From: Metridium senile
Lineage: Eukaryota > Cnidaria > Anthozoa > Actiniaria > Metridiidae
Length of the DNA: 64,000 nucleotides
Assembly: GCA_949775045.1 (NCBI GenBank)
Contig: OX459104.1
Coordinates: 10,525,655-10,589,654, forward strand
Direction of reading: 5' to 3'
Numbering within the stretch: the stretch's first letter is position 1; each line of letters opens with the position of its first letter. The notes under the pieces were generated by a model, which was not told the DNA's origin, made no database searches, and saw nothing but the letters and a program-made list of their open reading frames with translations. The translations under genes and the position numbers were made by a program. Below are positions 1 to 12,690 of this stretch, one piece after another.

Positions 1-149
1 ACTTACATAGTCTTATTCTGTTATATAAGCTTTAAAATGACATATACTTTGTCTATCTTTATTGTTAAGTGACGCGCTAAACAATTTTTAACTGAGAGCA
101 CCCAGCGAACGTGGAACGTAACCTTAAGAACAATAAAAGACAGAAACAA

Positions 150-2820
150 ACTCATATATTTTTTGCTTTTAATAATGCTAACAACTGGTGTTTACAATAG
201 AAATGATCAAACACACCAAATGGTTCGATTACGCATTCGCACGAAGCAAGAAGTTATAAAAGTATGACTTGCAAATCTCATCTTTCTAAGTTGAACAGAA
301 ACTTAAAGTTCGATGATGAAATATTATTTCCAGCCATAAAAAATATCAGAGTCTCCACCCATGAAAAAGTATTGTTCTCTTATACACCCAAATTTCCCTG
401 TGATTACAAATATATATTTCGAGACATAGATTTGATGATTCTATATAATGTTTATGTTTGAATCTATACGTGGTAGTCCACCCATAAAAAATAATAGAGA
501 GTCCACCCATGAAAATATATCAGTGTCTACTCATAAAAAAGTATTGATCTCCAAACAATCCATATAGATATATCGGTTTTTATCAATTTCAAAATTTCCC
601 TGTGATTACAAATTATACATATCGGGACATATAGAAATCTTTTGAAATTCTTGCTTTTTGCTAACAAATATGGATCATTATACTGTGTATAAGTAATAGA
701 GCACGCGAACTACAATTTTTGTCCAAGATAAAATGGACGAAGACAACTTCGCAACATAGCAAACAATTTCAAAAACACCGTATTACAATGTGTTTCACCG
801 AACACTACCAACACCACAACTTTAAAATTCACAGCACATCGCAGCTTTGGAAAATATCAAACACATCACACTGAAGTTATTTACTTCACCGTGCCACCGC
901 ACTGACAATGTTTTCACCGCGCAATACCTGAAAAAGTATTCATCAACACCGCAATCCCCCATGTCCCCCTTAAACAGATATGGAAAACGAAAATTCTGAT
1001 ACATTGCACTTTCTCTTTTATTAAAGACAAAATCGCGTAACAACCAAGGTCGTTTCACCTGATCATAATTTATTTACCAAACAAAATGTAAAGAATGTTT
1101 AGGAAGTTTGTGTAATGATTACAATAAAATTGATCTATATAATTATTCCTCGAGCTATGAGACGCAGATGGTGAGATGCCTCGTATTTGGAATATGCATT
1201 ATAATTCATCATTTCATTGCTTTGGGAATATATTATTTTAAATTACGCTTTCTTTTTTCATTTAGAATCATGTATGGTCCTAGAAAAACAAGCACATGGG
1301 CGCTAAGCGAGAGAATAAATAATTATAATTTTCTCCCCTCGTCTAGAATACTATACACGAACAAATTGGAATAAAAAACGCACACGTTTCGGACGTGCTT
1401 TAGCTTATTAAATTGATTTTAAAGGTTTGTAGTAGCATGATATATAATATAACAAGTAATTGATTAAGACTTTGACTGGAAATCAAAAGAAAGAAATTGT
1501 TGTCATTCTTACTTTTCTCCACTGCTTAAGAAAAATAAAAAAATGAGACAAACTCATATATTTTTTGCTTTTAATAATGCTAACAACTGGTGTTTACAAT
1601 AGAAATGGTCAAACACACCAAATGGTTCTGTTACGCATTCGCACGAAGCAAGCAGTTATAAAAGTATGACACGCAATTCCCATCTATCTAAGTTGAACAG
1701 AAACTTAAAGTTCGATGATGAAATATTATTTCCAGCCATAAAAAATATCGGAGAGTCTCCACCCATGAAAAAGTATTGGTCTCCGATACACCGATATAGA
1801 AATATCGTTTTTTATCAACTCCAAAATTTCCCTGAGATTACAAAGTATATATGTCGAGACATAGATTATATTTATTCTATATTAAAGTGTTTATGTTTGA
1901 ATCTACACGTGGTAGTCCACCCATAAAAAATAATAGAGTGTCCACCCATGAAAAAATTACAGTGTCCACTCATAAAAAAGTATTGATCTCCAAACAATCC
2001 ATATAGAAATGTCGGTTTTTATCAATTTCAAAATTTCCCTGTGATTACAAATTATACATATCGAGACATATAGATATCTTTTGAAATACTTGCTTTTTTG
2101 CTAACAAATATGGAACATTATACTGTGTATATATTATAGAGCACGCGAACTACAATTTTTGTCCAAGTGAATTTGGACGTAGACAACACCGCAACATCGC
2201 AAACAATTTCAAAAACACCGTATTACAATGTCTTTCACCGAACACTACCAACACCACAACTTTAAAATTCACAGCACATCGCAGCTTTGAAAAATAGCAA
2301 ACACAGCACTGAAGTTATTTACTTCACCGTGCCACCGCACTGAGAATGTTTTCACCGCGCTACACCTGAAAAAGTATTCATCAACACCGCAATCCCCAAT
2401 GTCCCCCTTAAACAGATATGAAAAACGAAAATACTGATACATTGCACTTTCTCTTTTATTAAAGACAAAATCGCGTAACAACCAAGGTCGTTTCACCTGA
2501 TCATAATCTATTTACCAAACAAAATGTAAAGAATGTTTAGGAAGTTTGTGTAATGATTACAATAAAATTGATCTATATTATACCTAGCTTGAGCTATGAG
2601 ATGCAGATGGTGAGATGCCTCGTATTTGGAATGTATATTATAATTCATCATTTCAAATGAGAGTGGAATGCATTGCGCTTTCTTTAGGAATATGTTATTT
2701 TAAACTGCGCATTCTTTTTTCAATTAGAATCATGTATAGTCCTTGAAAAACAAGCACATAGGCGCTAATAAGCGAGGAGAGAATAAATAAATATTTTTTT
2801 TCCCCCATCGTATAGAGTAC
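150..2820. repeat. Tandem pair of ~1.4-kb repeat units (family R1)
   Basis: Two direct copies, about 150-1430 and 1550-2820, share long stretches in the same order with an offset of 1.40-1.45 kb. Shared landmarks are a TATA-like TTATAAAAGTATGAC at the start of a conserved block, a run of TCCACCCATAAAAAA motifs, and an AAACTTAAAGTTCGATGATG block. Related partial copies occur at 3290-3760, 13560-14400, 16000-16650 and, inverted, at 31950-33672, so R1 is a dispersed family. Small ORFs conserved between the two copies are most simply explained by the duplication. No transposase or reverse transcriptase is recognisable. Confidence 0.8.
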
Positions 2821-3290
2821 TTTTTACAACACTTGTGTGAATTCTCGCGCGCTGGTTGGTTGATTTACCGTGGTAAATAAGAGTCCAGACAACGGTGATC
2901 ACGTCATCATGTCACACAACACTCGTGCGGAATTGAGGGAAAGTTTGTCATCCACAAAGTTTTTTCGTCAAAAAAGGATTTTAAAAAGAAGTTTATGGAT
3001 AAACTATCAAGGGAAATTACTTTTTTGTAAGTAGCAAATTGTAATAAATGTAACTATGCTGTCATGGAGCTGTTGTCGTTTTAATTTTATGCGTTTTTTC
3101 AGTCTTTTCGACAAATCTTGACCACTGTCATGACGAATATCGTTGTCGATAAGAGTACATACAACGCTAAACCACATTAAAAAGAAGTTTATGGATAAAC
3201 TATCAATGGAAATTACTTTTCGTTCGTTAACTGACATTTTACTTTTTGTACATTTATTTTGGTTTGCTAAATACCTAATCTAATTGGATG
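2820..3290. other. Spacer without recognised feature
   Basis: This holds an internal short duplication: a segment reading AAGAAGTTTATGGATAAACT occurs at about 2989 and again at about 3181. No convincing coding sequence was seen. Confidence 0.4.
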
Positions 3291-5000
3291 AAAAACACAC
3301 ACACGTCTCGAACTTGCTTTAGCTTATTAAATTAATTTTAAAGGTTTGTAGTAGTATGATAGATAATATAACAAATAATTGATGCAGACTTTGACTAAAC
3401 AAACACAGCAAAGAAACTGTTTTCATTGCTACTTTTCCTCACTCCTTAAGAAAAAAAATGTGAAAAACTCAAATAATTTTTCCCTTGAATAATGCCTACA
3501 ACTGATGTTTACAATAGAAATGGTCGAACAACCCAAATGTATCTATTGAGCATTCGCACGAAACAACAAGTTATAAAAGTATGACTCGCATTTTCCATCT
3601 TTCTAAATTGAACAGAAACTGAAAGCTCGATGATGAAATATTAATTCCACCCATAAAAAATACCACCCCTAGAGTCTCCACCCCTAAAAAAATATTGGTC
3701 TCCGATCACCCATATAGAAATATGTGTTTTTTTATCAATTTCAAAATTTCCCTGTATTAACAAAGTTATTGAGCCTGTCACAAATCATTTAGAGCTTTGG
3801 TCGTTTTAGCCATATAGAAATTCCAATCGTACACGATATATTTGTGCATGCATGTTTACATTTGTGAACATGAACTGCACTTTTCGCAAAATGTCAACTT
3901 GAATTTGAATTGTAAATATCGATGTTCCTATGGTATTAAAATGTTTGAAAAGCTATTTGGAACCAACTGTATGATGTTTTGAGGGAGCATAATATTTTGA
4001 CTAAATTTCAATTGATATCGTGGTTCATAACTCTTCATTCAATTTACCTCAACCATTGAATTTTAACTTTTTGACACCACTTAAAATAAAAATGGAACAA
4101 GAAAATTGACATTGGGTTAACAAATTTCATTTCATTTACCTAAATGGTGTTTATGTTAATATTGACCATGGTATACTAAGCAAAATAGAACTACATGCAT
4201 TCTTTTTCGGGAAAAACCCATCATATTTTTAAAAGCTTTTAATTGTTATCGTTTATATAGTAAATAATGGTGAACTTTTGTGTCCAACGTTGTGGAGTTA
4301 CCAGCGCTCCATTTGATGCCCTCTAATGTCCCTACTTTATAATTCATGAAATACCAAATTGTATGCAGATAACACCAAGTTGTCGTATGCTGCGAGGAAA
4401 CCAGAAGATTCATTGTCTTCAACGAATCACGACTTCTAAGAGTTACCAAAATGGCTTGGTGCGCACAAACTAAGTGTTTTAATACTTAAAATTATTATTA
4501 AAATTATTATTAAAATGTCTTGAAAACTAAATGCTGCGCTTGTGGTTCCACTGTACTTAGTTTTGATCAGTTTTGATCAGTTGCGACGCAATTGTGAATG
4601 TCGATTACAGTACAGACCCATATACATAACTGGCTTCGATTTGTTAACTTTATCATATGACCCGTCATGACTGCGAGACAAATACTTTCCCGTACGCGCC
4701 ATACCACTTAGTCAAAAGGTACTGTATCCGTGTCGTTATTCTGCCTAGCAAATTAATAGCTCAGTCAAACACAGCCGTTATTCAGTGGTTATTGTTAGCA
4801 GCGGAAAAAGAGTAACCATATGTATTTTAACTAGGAAAATATATTCTATTTTAGGATTCTATTTTTATTTATTATATTTTAGGATTTGATTTAGTTAAAT
4901 ATTTGGTTTTTCTTATTGCTTATTATTATCGTATTTACAATTGATGTCCTCATTTACTAGACAATTAACTTATAGACACTTTTATAAAGATTATATGTAA
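3290..5000. repeat. Segmental duplicate block R2, copy 1
   Basis: The block recurs almost colinearly at 16215-17850 and, for its first two thirds, at 13985-15034. Anchors include AGCTATTTGGAACCAACTGT and, in the full-length copies, CCCGTCATGACTGCGAG. Its last ~20 bp (TTTATAAAGATTA...) lead into the 3' flank of the first Cys-rich gene here; in the 16-kb copy the same point is broken by a foldback element. It looks like repeat-mediated segmental duplication. No open reading frame of note. Confidence 0.8.
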
Positions 5001-5107
5001 GTATTATGAAACTATGAACCAAACGATTTTCAGCAATTGCTTTTATTTGTAACTTATATTCAATTTTTTTTTTTTGAATCGACACATGATAATTCCACTT
5101 TATTCTA

Positions 5108-8100
5108 TCAAACTTTTATCAAGACATAGGGAGGATAAGATTGATCGCGTCGGAAATTATAATATGCCCTTATTGAGGGATCTTTACACTTAAAGCAAAT
5201 GTTAGTTCCTGTGCCCCACCATTCGACAGCCTTACAGTCATCTGTACACGCATCCATACACTGTTGTTTGGTTTTATGCTTTCCAACAAGGACACGATTA
5301 GCCCTTGTGCACCAGTATGGAGTGTATTCTTTCCAAACTAAAATAATAAAATAACATGCACCAATTACAAATGGTTATCTTTATCAGTATCGCTATCGGT
5401 ATCATCAACACCACCATCACCATCACCATCACCATCACCATCACCATCACCATCACCATCACCATCACCATCACCATCACCATCACCATCACCATCACCA
5501 TCACCATCACCATCACCATCACCATCACCATCACCATCACTATTTCCGTAAATTCAGTGGAATATTATATCAGTTAAATATACTATGTTAATTTTTGTAT
5601 TTTGCTATTGTATATTTAGTATTTATTCAAATAAATACTTACCCTTTTTCAGCTTGTACACATAGTTAGTGTTCGCTACACCAACACATACAGCATCGTT
5701 GTCATCTACACACTGATTGACATAATCTGGTATACACTTGCTTGGATCTGCATTCCCGTGCTTATTGTAGCCATTTCCACTCCAACATTCACCATAGTTC
5801 TGAAGACCAAAGTATTGGTGCCCTTCTTCTTTTGCTTTGGCAGCACATCGACAGGCTAGTCTGTTAAAAAATAAAAGTATCCCTGATCCCTGCTATTCAC
5901 AGCTCAACATACAGGCCTGTTATGGGCCCAATACCCGCCTAACCTTGCAGCAAGATTAAGCGGGATTAAGCGAGATTAGGCGAGATTAGGACATTTTGGG
6001 ATTTTCAACCTTGCGGGGTCAGGCAAGGTTAGGCGGAGTCAGGCGAGATTAAGTGAGATTTGACATTTTAGGATTTTTTGATTGCGGGATTAGGCGGGGG
6101 TAGGCGAGAATAACAGGCCTATCAGACATCCCATTAGTAATGAACAAGACGCATAACTGCGTGAACTCGGGCTTCATTACGATTGTGTAATTATTTTCTC
6201 GGATTAGCTTGAGATGATTTGAAGCGAAATATAAGTTATTTTTTTGGTCGTCCTCCTTTTCCCTTAGATCCGTCGTTCGGACAGTCCGTGATCCGTTTGT
6301 TTTTCCTGCTTTTATGCGGATCGATCGATCTTCGGTTCACATGCGAGTTCAAAGAGTTTCTAAGAAACAGTGTTATTAAGAAAAAGCAAGATAGATAGTC
6401 ACTATGCAATTGGTGTTGTGTTTGAGGCGATTTAGGCTGTTGGGTGTAGTTTTCAGAGAGGCCGTTTCAGCTGTTTATTTGTTGTTGTCGAGCTCGATCT
6501 GGAGGTTTAAAACTGGTCACGTTATCACGACATATTGTAAAGAAATAAATGTTACTTTCATCGTACATCTACATATACTTGTACATAGATCGCTAAGTGG
6601 AACTGCTAGATTATAGGTTGAAGCGATTTTTAAATCGCAAAACTTAAAAGTTTTGCCAATAAGTTTGTTGTTCTGTGCTAAAAGCTAAGAGCTCGGCAAT
6701 CGCCAGTTTCAATCGCGGATCTGAAGATAAAATTAAACTATTGACAGATAAACTCGTTATTTTAATCAAAATTATTAAGAAATAATTACAAAAAGCAATA
6801 TATTTACCCTAAACATCACTAAAGCATTATTCTGTTGTTGTCTTCACTTCTAGTGCGCTGTATTGTACTCTCTAAAAATGCTTAGTAACAGCTTCATCCT
6901 TTGTAACTGGTTGTGAATCCATTCCATAGCATTATGAAGCTATGTTTATAGCAGGGAAGATTTCTCGATAAATTTCATCATAATAAGTTGGTTCGCTTAG
7001 TTCCATTGTAAATTGCATGATCTTTAGTAAAATTCACAGTGACCCTTTCCGAAAACATTCGACATAAACTTAAGCGTAATTCTACTGCGAATCATGTGGC
7101 GTGAACGCATAAAATATGAGAGTATTTGCGATTAGTTCCGCCGAGAAATCATCCCTTCGACGAATCAAATATCCATGTGCTCGTATGGGCCAGTTAACGC
7201 ATGCGCTGTGATGACGGCGTTTTGCGACCGAAGACGACGAAGAAAAAATAACACGAAAGCCCATTTTAAGACTCGGACTTCCTTTGGAAATCCCGAGTAA
7301 TTGTAACGACATGAAGATTTTGTATATAACTCACTGATTTCCTTGGTTGAAATTCAAGGTACAACGAAATATTCCTGGTAAAATTATTTTTCCTGTAATA
7401 GTCCATTGAATCCTTGAATTACGATTGCGTTTATACAAATACACCGATATATATCTTATTAAAGGAAGAAAAACCTAAAACACTTCTTTATTCAGGTGTT
7501 CCTTGCACACAATTTTTACTAAGATATACTTGTATTCCTTCTAAACTTTCGCAGGGATACCAACAAATTGTATTTTGGACATTTTGAGTTCATATTTCAA
7601 AATTGCTTTTCATTAGATATACCTTATTCCAATAAATCAAGTAGCCAATTGTAAATAACCTACTACCTAGTAAGATTTGCAATTGTATCTTTTTATAAAA
7701 GAACATAATAGCGGAGCTCCGTCCGTGCCCATCGCGAAAATTGGCGCGCGCATAATAGCAGAGCCTGCAAGCAGGTTTTTCTTTTATTGACAAAAAAGTC
7801 AAACAAACAACAACAAAATACAACCTGCTAACAGCACGGAGAAAGATGAACATTGAAGAAAACAAAGATAGTTTTGGCCGAAGAAGAAAATAAAATTGGA
7901 ACGGATACAAAAATGAAGAAATTTAACAGTAGAAAAGGAAAAGACTGAAAGGCCAAGAAAGCGTGTCTGTAGATAAAACTTCGTAGAAGAATAAACACTA
8001 CAGCAATGTAAAAGAATTGAAAAAGAAGTGACTTTATTCGTTATGAAAACTGTCTTCAAAATGCTTCCTTCAGTACAGTTTATTTATGGCTTTTCAAGCT

Positions 8101-11100
8101 TGGCAGTTTAACTATGACCCATGTTTAATTCATCGAAACTGATTCAAGTACATACACGTATTCGTCAAAATATTATCGATGTCATTGAAAAGAAGAAAAC
8201 CTTACGATAATAATCACCGATTAGTGTAAGTTCAACGGATTATTTATTTCAAGTTTTTTGAGAAAAAAATGTTTGATAACGAGCGTGAAAAAACACGGCC
8301 TAAAAACTTGAAATAATTATTAAGCTTCAAAAAGAAGAATCTGTTCTCTGATTTATTATAGAAAGAAAAAAGAAAACGTTTATCTCAATTTGATTTACGT
8401 TTTGAGATACAAACCGTACATAACACGATGTTTACAAGTGTGTAAATTGTACTTTTTGTGGTATTTGGTCGATTCAAAAAGGGATTTATTTATGTGCTTT
8501 TCACAAACTCATAAACGGAAAAACAATAAAGATGAATTAGAATACAAACATAATTCAAAACTGGTTGAATTATAACTTCTGTTTATTTAGCAATATTGAC
8601 TATTTTATGTTTACTAAACGAACATTTTTATTATAGTTTCTATTTCAAAGTTGTTAAAGTTTTTTTACAGAACAAAATGATGTTTTACACAAACTTTTTC
8701 ATAATAAAATACCTTGTTTTAACATCCTTGTCCTTTCAAATCGATCTTGTGTTGGTAGAACTGATACTTGAGGTCTTTAATTCCACTTCAAAAGAATGTT
8801 CAGGTCGTTTTTGTTTTGTTTGAATTTTGAAGATTTGCCATGACTACTTTTTTTAATAGTAAATCTAATTCGATGAAAAGGTTTTTTTTTTTATAAAGAA
8901 ATGTTCTAGAATTCCCTTTTTTCCTTTAAATACATAGTTACCATCCTATTAAGTACTTGTTCAAGCAACTTTTTTTTCAATTTGAAGCTCAACGTCTTGA
9001 TTGTTCTCAGAGTTTTGTCAATGGGACTTTATCATGCACGCTGTGTCGTGCGTGACACAAGTCACGCTGTCACACATTTTTGTACGATTTGACCTCAAAA
9101 AGTAAAATCTAAAAATTCATATCTTTTTCAAAAACGCGTGGATACCCCTAATTTTGTTTCTCTAGAAACGTTATAGTGATATAGAATTTTTTTTTTTCTA
9201 GGTTCATATTTCAAAAATAAACACGGCGGGCACAAACGGCCTAAAATTGGTATTGGTGAAATTGCTATTTTCCATAAAACATCATTCGCCTTCTCCTAAT
9301 TAAGAACTCTAAAACTGAAAACCGTTTTGAATTTGGATTTCGGAAACTTGAGTTATGGCGATTTTAATAACAAAAATATTTGACATTAAAATGTCTATGA
9401 CTAATAACTTCTTATGATTAATAATATTTTTCAATGATTTCAAATCTGATGACGTCATCAAAATCATTAAATCGCTTGTCTCCAGTTCCCTTCATCGAAA
9501 TTTTATAAAATTTTCGAAAACGTGTTCTACATCAGACAAGTGATTATAATAATTGAAAAAATATTGTCTTGCGACAAAATTCGATTTTCCATACCATTTT
9601 AACATTATATTATGACGTCACTATGACGTCAAAACTTCCTTAAAATTTTCCAAATATTTTTGCTAACTAAGGAAACCAATTCCTGAAAATTTCATAACAT
9701 AATAATGTTTTTTTTTCAAAAATAGGCAAAAATAATACAAAATCAGACATTTTAGGTGTCCGTTTTTAGGGTCGTTTGTGCCCGCCGTGAAAAATGGGTT
9801 GGGTTGGATTTTTAGTTAATAATTCATTATGCACACAAAATACCCTTTCATAATTTGAGCATAAATTATTGAAAAATATAGTATGTTGTACGCGTGATAA
9901 ATAAGATTTTTAATTTTGACTTTTAATCGAAAATATATATATCGCAGATAATTATTTGCTCATAAAGTAAATAAAGTTAAAAGTCCGTTCCACCTATAAT
10001 TTCGTTACATAACTAAAATAATTACAGTTTAGATTGCGCATGGCCCGTGCACAAAAACTATTTACATGCACATATTGATGTTGTAAGAACAATTTAAACT
10101 GGGAGCTCCGCTATTAGGTATTACCTAATTTGTATATTAAAGCTGTTTTGATTATGTTATGATTTTCATATGTAAGATGATGTGCAAAACACGAGAACAT
10201 TCTAGATTTCATGTCATCTTTTTCTATGGCTGTAATTGTTTGTATGTTAAGCTTACCCACTAATGGATGCTGTGAAATTGTTCCAGTCGATTCGGTGGCC
10301 GTCATAAGTAGGATTGGTATTGTCCCTTTCATTGAGAAGCTCTGAAGCTAATGCTCTGTCATCCTGAACATCTTTATAGCAACCAACCTTTTCGTAGCCC
10401 ATGTCACATTTGTCATATTGTTCCCAGGCTGGAAAGAAAGGAAATTATTGTCGTCTGAAACAAATATTTACAGACACGATAAAAGTAGGGTTGGAATGGA
10501 TGAATTAGAGAAAGGGGTATTCTTTATGTAGTAATTGACCGAAAGTGAAGAGAAAGTTTTTTATAGTATATACTCCATACAACTTACAGTCGTTATAAAC
10601 AAGAAACGTTTGCTCACTAAATTGTCCCTTTCACAGTTCGATGCGCCATCTAAAAAGGTAGCTGGGCCTTTGCATCGAAGGGAGACGAACGAAGGCACGG
10701 ATACTTTTCAAGATGGCGCAGGGAAATGTGAAGGCGACCATTAACTATGATTTATCAAGGTCATGAATAATTAATGAGCATATTATCCAATGACATGAAG
10801 GAAAACTGTCACGTGAATTGATCTTTATACCATAGTAATACATTGTCATTCTTAAATACCTACTTTCACTTTCCAGCATGCACTGCGCGGAATACTGAAT
10901 TTCGTGGTCCATGATAATTGCTAATCAGAAATTTTGATATATTTTACGATGTCTGAGGGCATTTACGCTTTTACAAGATAGTTTAGCTTTGTATGTAGTT
11001 TTTCTCTAATAGTACGACTGACTTCGAATAAATTATAACACTCAATTCGAAATAAACGGCGCAAAGCATGCCGGTAAGTGGCCATGGGTCTTTAAAGTAC

Positions 11101-11386
11101 AGGGTCGGATTTCATTTCGGTCCAAGGAGAAAATGGGATTAAATGAGTAAACTCTTTGATACTTTTGCCGCGTATATTTATCGCACTTTAGAGTTACAAA
11201 TTGGAATGCTTTAAGATCTAAACTAAGTCATTCTCTTTACAAGTTCAAAATTAGAGTATTTTGTTTTTGCTGAATTACAACTATTTGGAAACGACACAAA
11301 AGACTGGATGGTACTCAATGCTAACCTGTTGCGTGTTGATGTAAAAGGACAATAGTCAAAACCAAAGCCTTTATAAATGTCTCCAT
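5108..11386 (-). CDS. Secreted Cys-rich protein, WSC-like plus apple/PAN-like modules (paralog 1)
   Basis: Four exons on the minus strand: 11386-11326 (ATG and signal peptide), 10428-10257, 5860-5643 and 5337-5108 (TGA). All introns are GT-AG, and the phases (1, 2, 1) join to a 226-residue open frame. Residues 1-20 (METFIKALVLTIVLLHQHAT) are a classic signal peptide, so secretion is inferred. Residues 21-150 form a WSC-like module split by an intron: VGCYKD and NERDNT-type motifs in the first half, then LACRCAAKAKEEG and YFGLQNYGECWSG. Residues 151-226 resemble an apple/PAN fold, with six cysteines around QQCMDACTDDCKAVEWW and CFKC. Proteins with such modules often bind carbohydrate or matrix, but the function here is unknown. 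An AATAAA lies at 5047-5042, about 60 nt past the stop. A close paralog is at 24643-30605. The large middle intron (4.4 kb) carries transposon insertions. Confidence 0.85.
5407..5544. repeat. Hexanucleotide (CACCAT)n microsatellite in intron 3
   Basis: About 20 nearly perfect CACCAT units lie in the short intron between exons 3 and 4 of the Cys-rich gene. The paralog has the same repeat at the same place with fewer units (24917-25002). Long apparent ORFs on both strands here are products of the 6-bp period. Confidence 0.97.
5905..6125. repeat. Short GC-richer repeat with inverted ends
   Basis: A segment of degenerate GGCGAGATTAGG-type repeats is bounded by GGCCTGTTAT on the left and ATAACAGGCC on the right, in inverted orientation. 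It sits in the middle intron of the first Cys-rich gene and is absent from the equivalent place in the paralog, which suggests a small insertion. Family unknown. Confidence 0.55.
6126..7300. other. Intronic sequence, nothing recognised
   Basis: This is part of the 4.4-kb intron of the first Cys-rich gene. It contains only short unconvincing ORFs and no match to the neighbouring repeat families that I can see. Confidence 0.4.
7310..7690. repeat. Block shared with the paralog's intron
   Basis: This corresponds to about 26350-26710, with shared landmarks such as AAGATTTTGTATA and ACTCACTGA. It lies in the equivalent intron of the second Cys-rich gene, so it probably belongs to the ancestral duplicated gene unit rather than to a transposon. 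Confidence 0.65.
7706..10116. mobile_element. Candidate 2.4-kb TIR element with GGAGCTCC ends
   Basis: The left end reads TAATAGCGGAGCTCC (7706-7720) and the right end is its exact reverse complement (10102-10116). Much of the interior recurs at 22640-24525, and the right-hand 280 bp recurs inverted at 40010-40290, each time with the same GGAGCTC... end next to GGTATTACC-like sequence. It lies inside an intron of the first Cys-rich gene, whereas the second copy lies downstream of its gene, so the block appears to have moved independently. No transposase is visible, so it is presumably non-autonomous. Confidence 0.5.
9222..9789. mobile_element. 568-bp MITE with 20-bp TIRs, nested
   Basis: The left end CACGGCGGGCACAAACGGCC and the right end are reverse complements with one mismatch. 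The otherwise parallel sequence near 24210 lacks this insert and runs straight from GTGATATAG into the following AATTCGTTATGC-like stretch. That empty site shows the element inserted after the duplication. Non-coding interior. Confidence 0.75.
10620..10745. repeat. Inverted pair of a CKGPTTFQDGAGNC-like motif in intron 1
   Basis: The arms 10628-10660 and about 10705-10740 are imperfect reverse complements around a GATGGCGC core. Read on the plus strand, the right arm translates to TDTFQDGAGKCEGDH followed by a stop. The left arm read on the minus strand resembles CKGPATF followed by a frame change. Related copies lie at 30190-30300 (same intron of the paralog) and 57480-57570. It could be a small foldback element or the relic of a coding module. 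Confidence 0.5.
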
Positions 11387-11604
11387 ACTGACCTGTCACC
11401 ACTGAGCGTTGGCGAAACCTTCTATAAATACCAACTGTTTGTTAGTTAGAATACATGTTAGTCACTGCCAATTGATTGACAAGAGTATACTCAGAAATCA
11501 TTGATATTGGTATAACTAAAACTGGAGGGACCTTGTTTTATTAAGAAGAGTGTCTTTTTCACCTTGTGCAACCTTCCGTATAGCTTGCAGTTGAAATTCT
11601 ATTA

Positions 11605-11790
11605 TTATGGGGGCACGAGTTACCTAGCGGTGATAGTATTGGCTTTTATTTCACCACAGTAACCTGCATGTATTCGATTCCCGGCTCGTGCAACAAGTGA
11701 ATGGAGTCTGTTTGATAAGTTGTTCTCTCTCATGCCACAAGGGTTTTTCTACGGGTTATCTGGTTTACTTTCCTCCGCAAAAAATCAACA
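11605..11790 (+). mobile_element. tRNA-derived SINE
   Basis: Positions 11613-11691 fold like a degenerate tRNA. A 7-bp perfect acceptor-like stem pairs GCACGAG (11613-11619) with CTCGTGC (11685-11691). There is a box-A-like ACCTAGCGGTGATAGTATTGG and a box-B-like TATTCGATTCC. The anticodon arm is poor, so it is not a functional tRNA. Downstream, CATGCCACAAGGGTTTTTCT and GGGTTATCTGGTTTAC resemble the conserved body of widespread invertebrate SINEs. It lies just upstream of the first Cys-rich gene in the opposite orientation. Confidence 0.65.
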
Positions 11791-11849
11791 TGTGAGGAGA
11801 TTTGTGTGTTGTAAATATGCTGCATCGATTTTTATAAAATGCATCACAA

Positions 11850-12690
11850 AACATCCTCGATCGATAAAAAATATGTAAAGTCTATAAAGCAGGCTAAAGA
11901 AAGTGGTTATTCTCAATTTTTTGTACACACATGTGCGCGTTGCAAAACCGAGGAATCATCTTAAGTTTCCAAAGCAGCATATTAATAATCAAGAAAAACA
12001 GAAAGCCAAATTAAAAAATTCAATCAAAATCAAAGACTTTGTACAGGAAATAACAGAACAACTAAAACAACAACAAAAATGTTCAGAACTGACACAAATT
12101 AGGGTGGAGGATCGTCAGTTTTCTTGTATTTTTACACTTCTCTAATTTCTATTACACTTTTATCTTTGTTTTGCATAGAAAGTTTTTATTAAATCATTCC
12201 GATTAAGTTATTTAATTTCGAATGCCTAATTTATTGAATTCAGGAAAAGGATTTAAAACTCCAATCGAAATAGATGAAAGCAAACTAGGGCAATTTAAAC
12301 TTTCATTGATAAAGTTTTAATATTTTTTTGCTTGAGAATTTAAAAGAGGTCAGACTATTATATATGGTTTAGATTTTATATGACCAAACATGATAATTTA
12401 TATGTGCTTTCTTAAAATGATATACTTTGATATGATATTTGATTCGAGGGAGAATATTATTATACAAAAAGGTAGAACTAGTTCTATATACATTATTGTA
12501 AGTAAACCTACCTTAGGATTATAGAGGTGATTTTCTTGTTACTTGTTTGAAGTCAGACAAATGATGATTTTGTAGAAGATCAGTGTTCTTATATAGGTGT
12601 CATTACCAAAAGAACAATTGGCTTACTTTTAGATTTGATCTATAATTATTCTACATTGAAGTGTTTATGTTTGAATCCACACGTGGCACT
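11850..12690. other. Intergenic, no gene recognised
   Basis: AT-rich sequence. An 80-residue Lys-rich ORF at 11903-12145 has no recognisable family or splice context and is not called. Part near 12470-12600 resembles 31010-31130, upstream of the second Cys-rich gene, so duplicated 5' flank extends to here. Confidence 0.4.

Noticed and set aside
822..2496. Duplicated minus-strand ORF (MKRPWLLRDFVFNKRESAMYQ type) in both R1 copies
   Set aside because: Conservation is explained by the recent DNA duplication; changes are spread over all codon positions and the frame has no recognisable family.
5298..5577. ORFs of alternating Met-Val or Thr-Ile on both strands
   Set aside because: Pure translation of the (CACCAT)n microsatellite within an intron.
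11613..11691. Functional tRNA gene
   Set aside because: The acceptor-like stem is good, but the anticodon arm is poor and it is followed by a SINE-like body.
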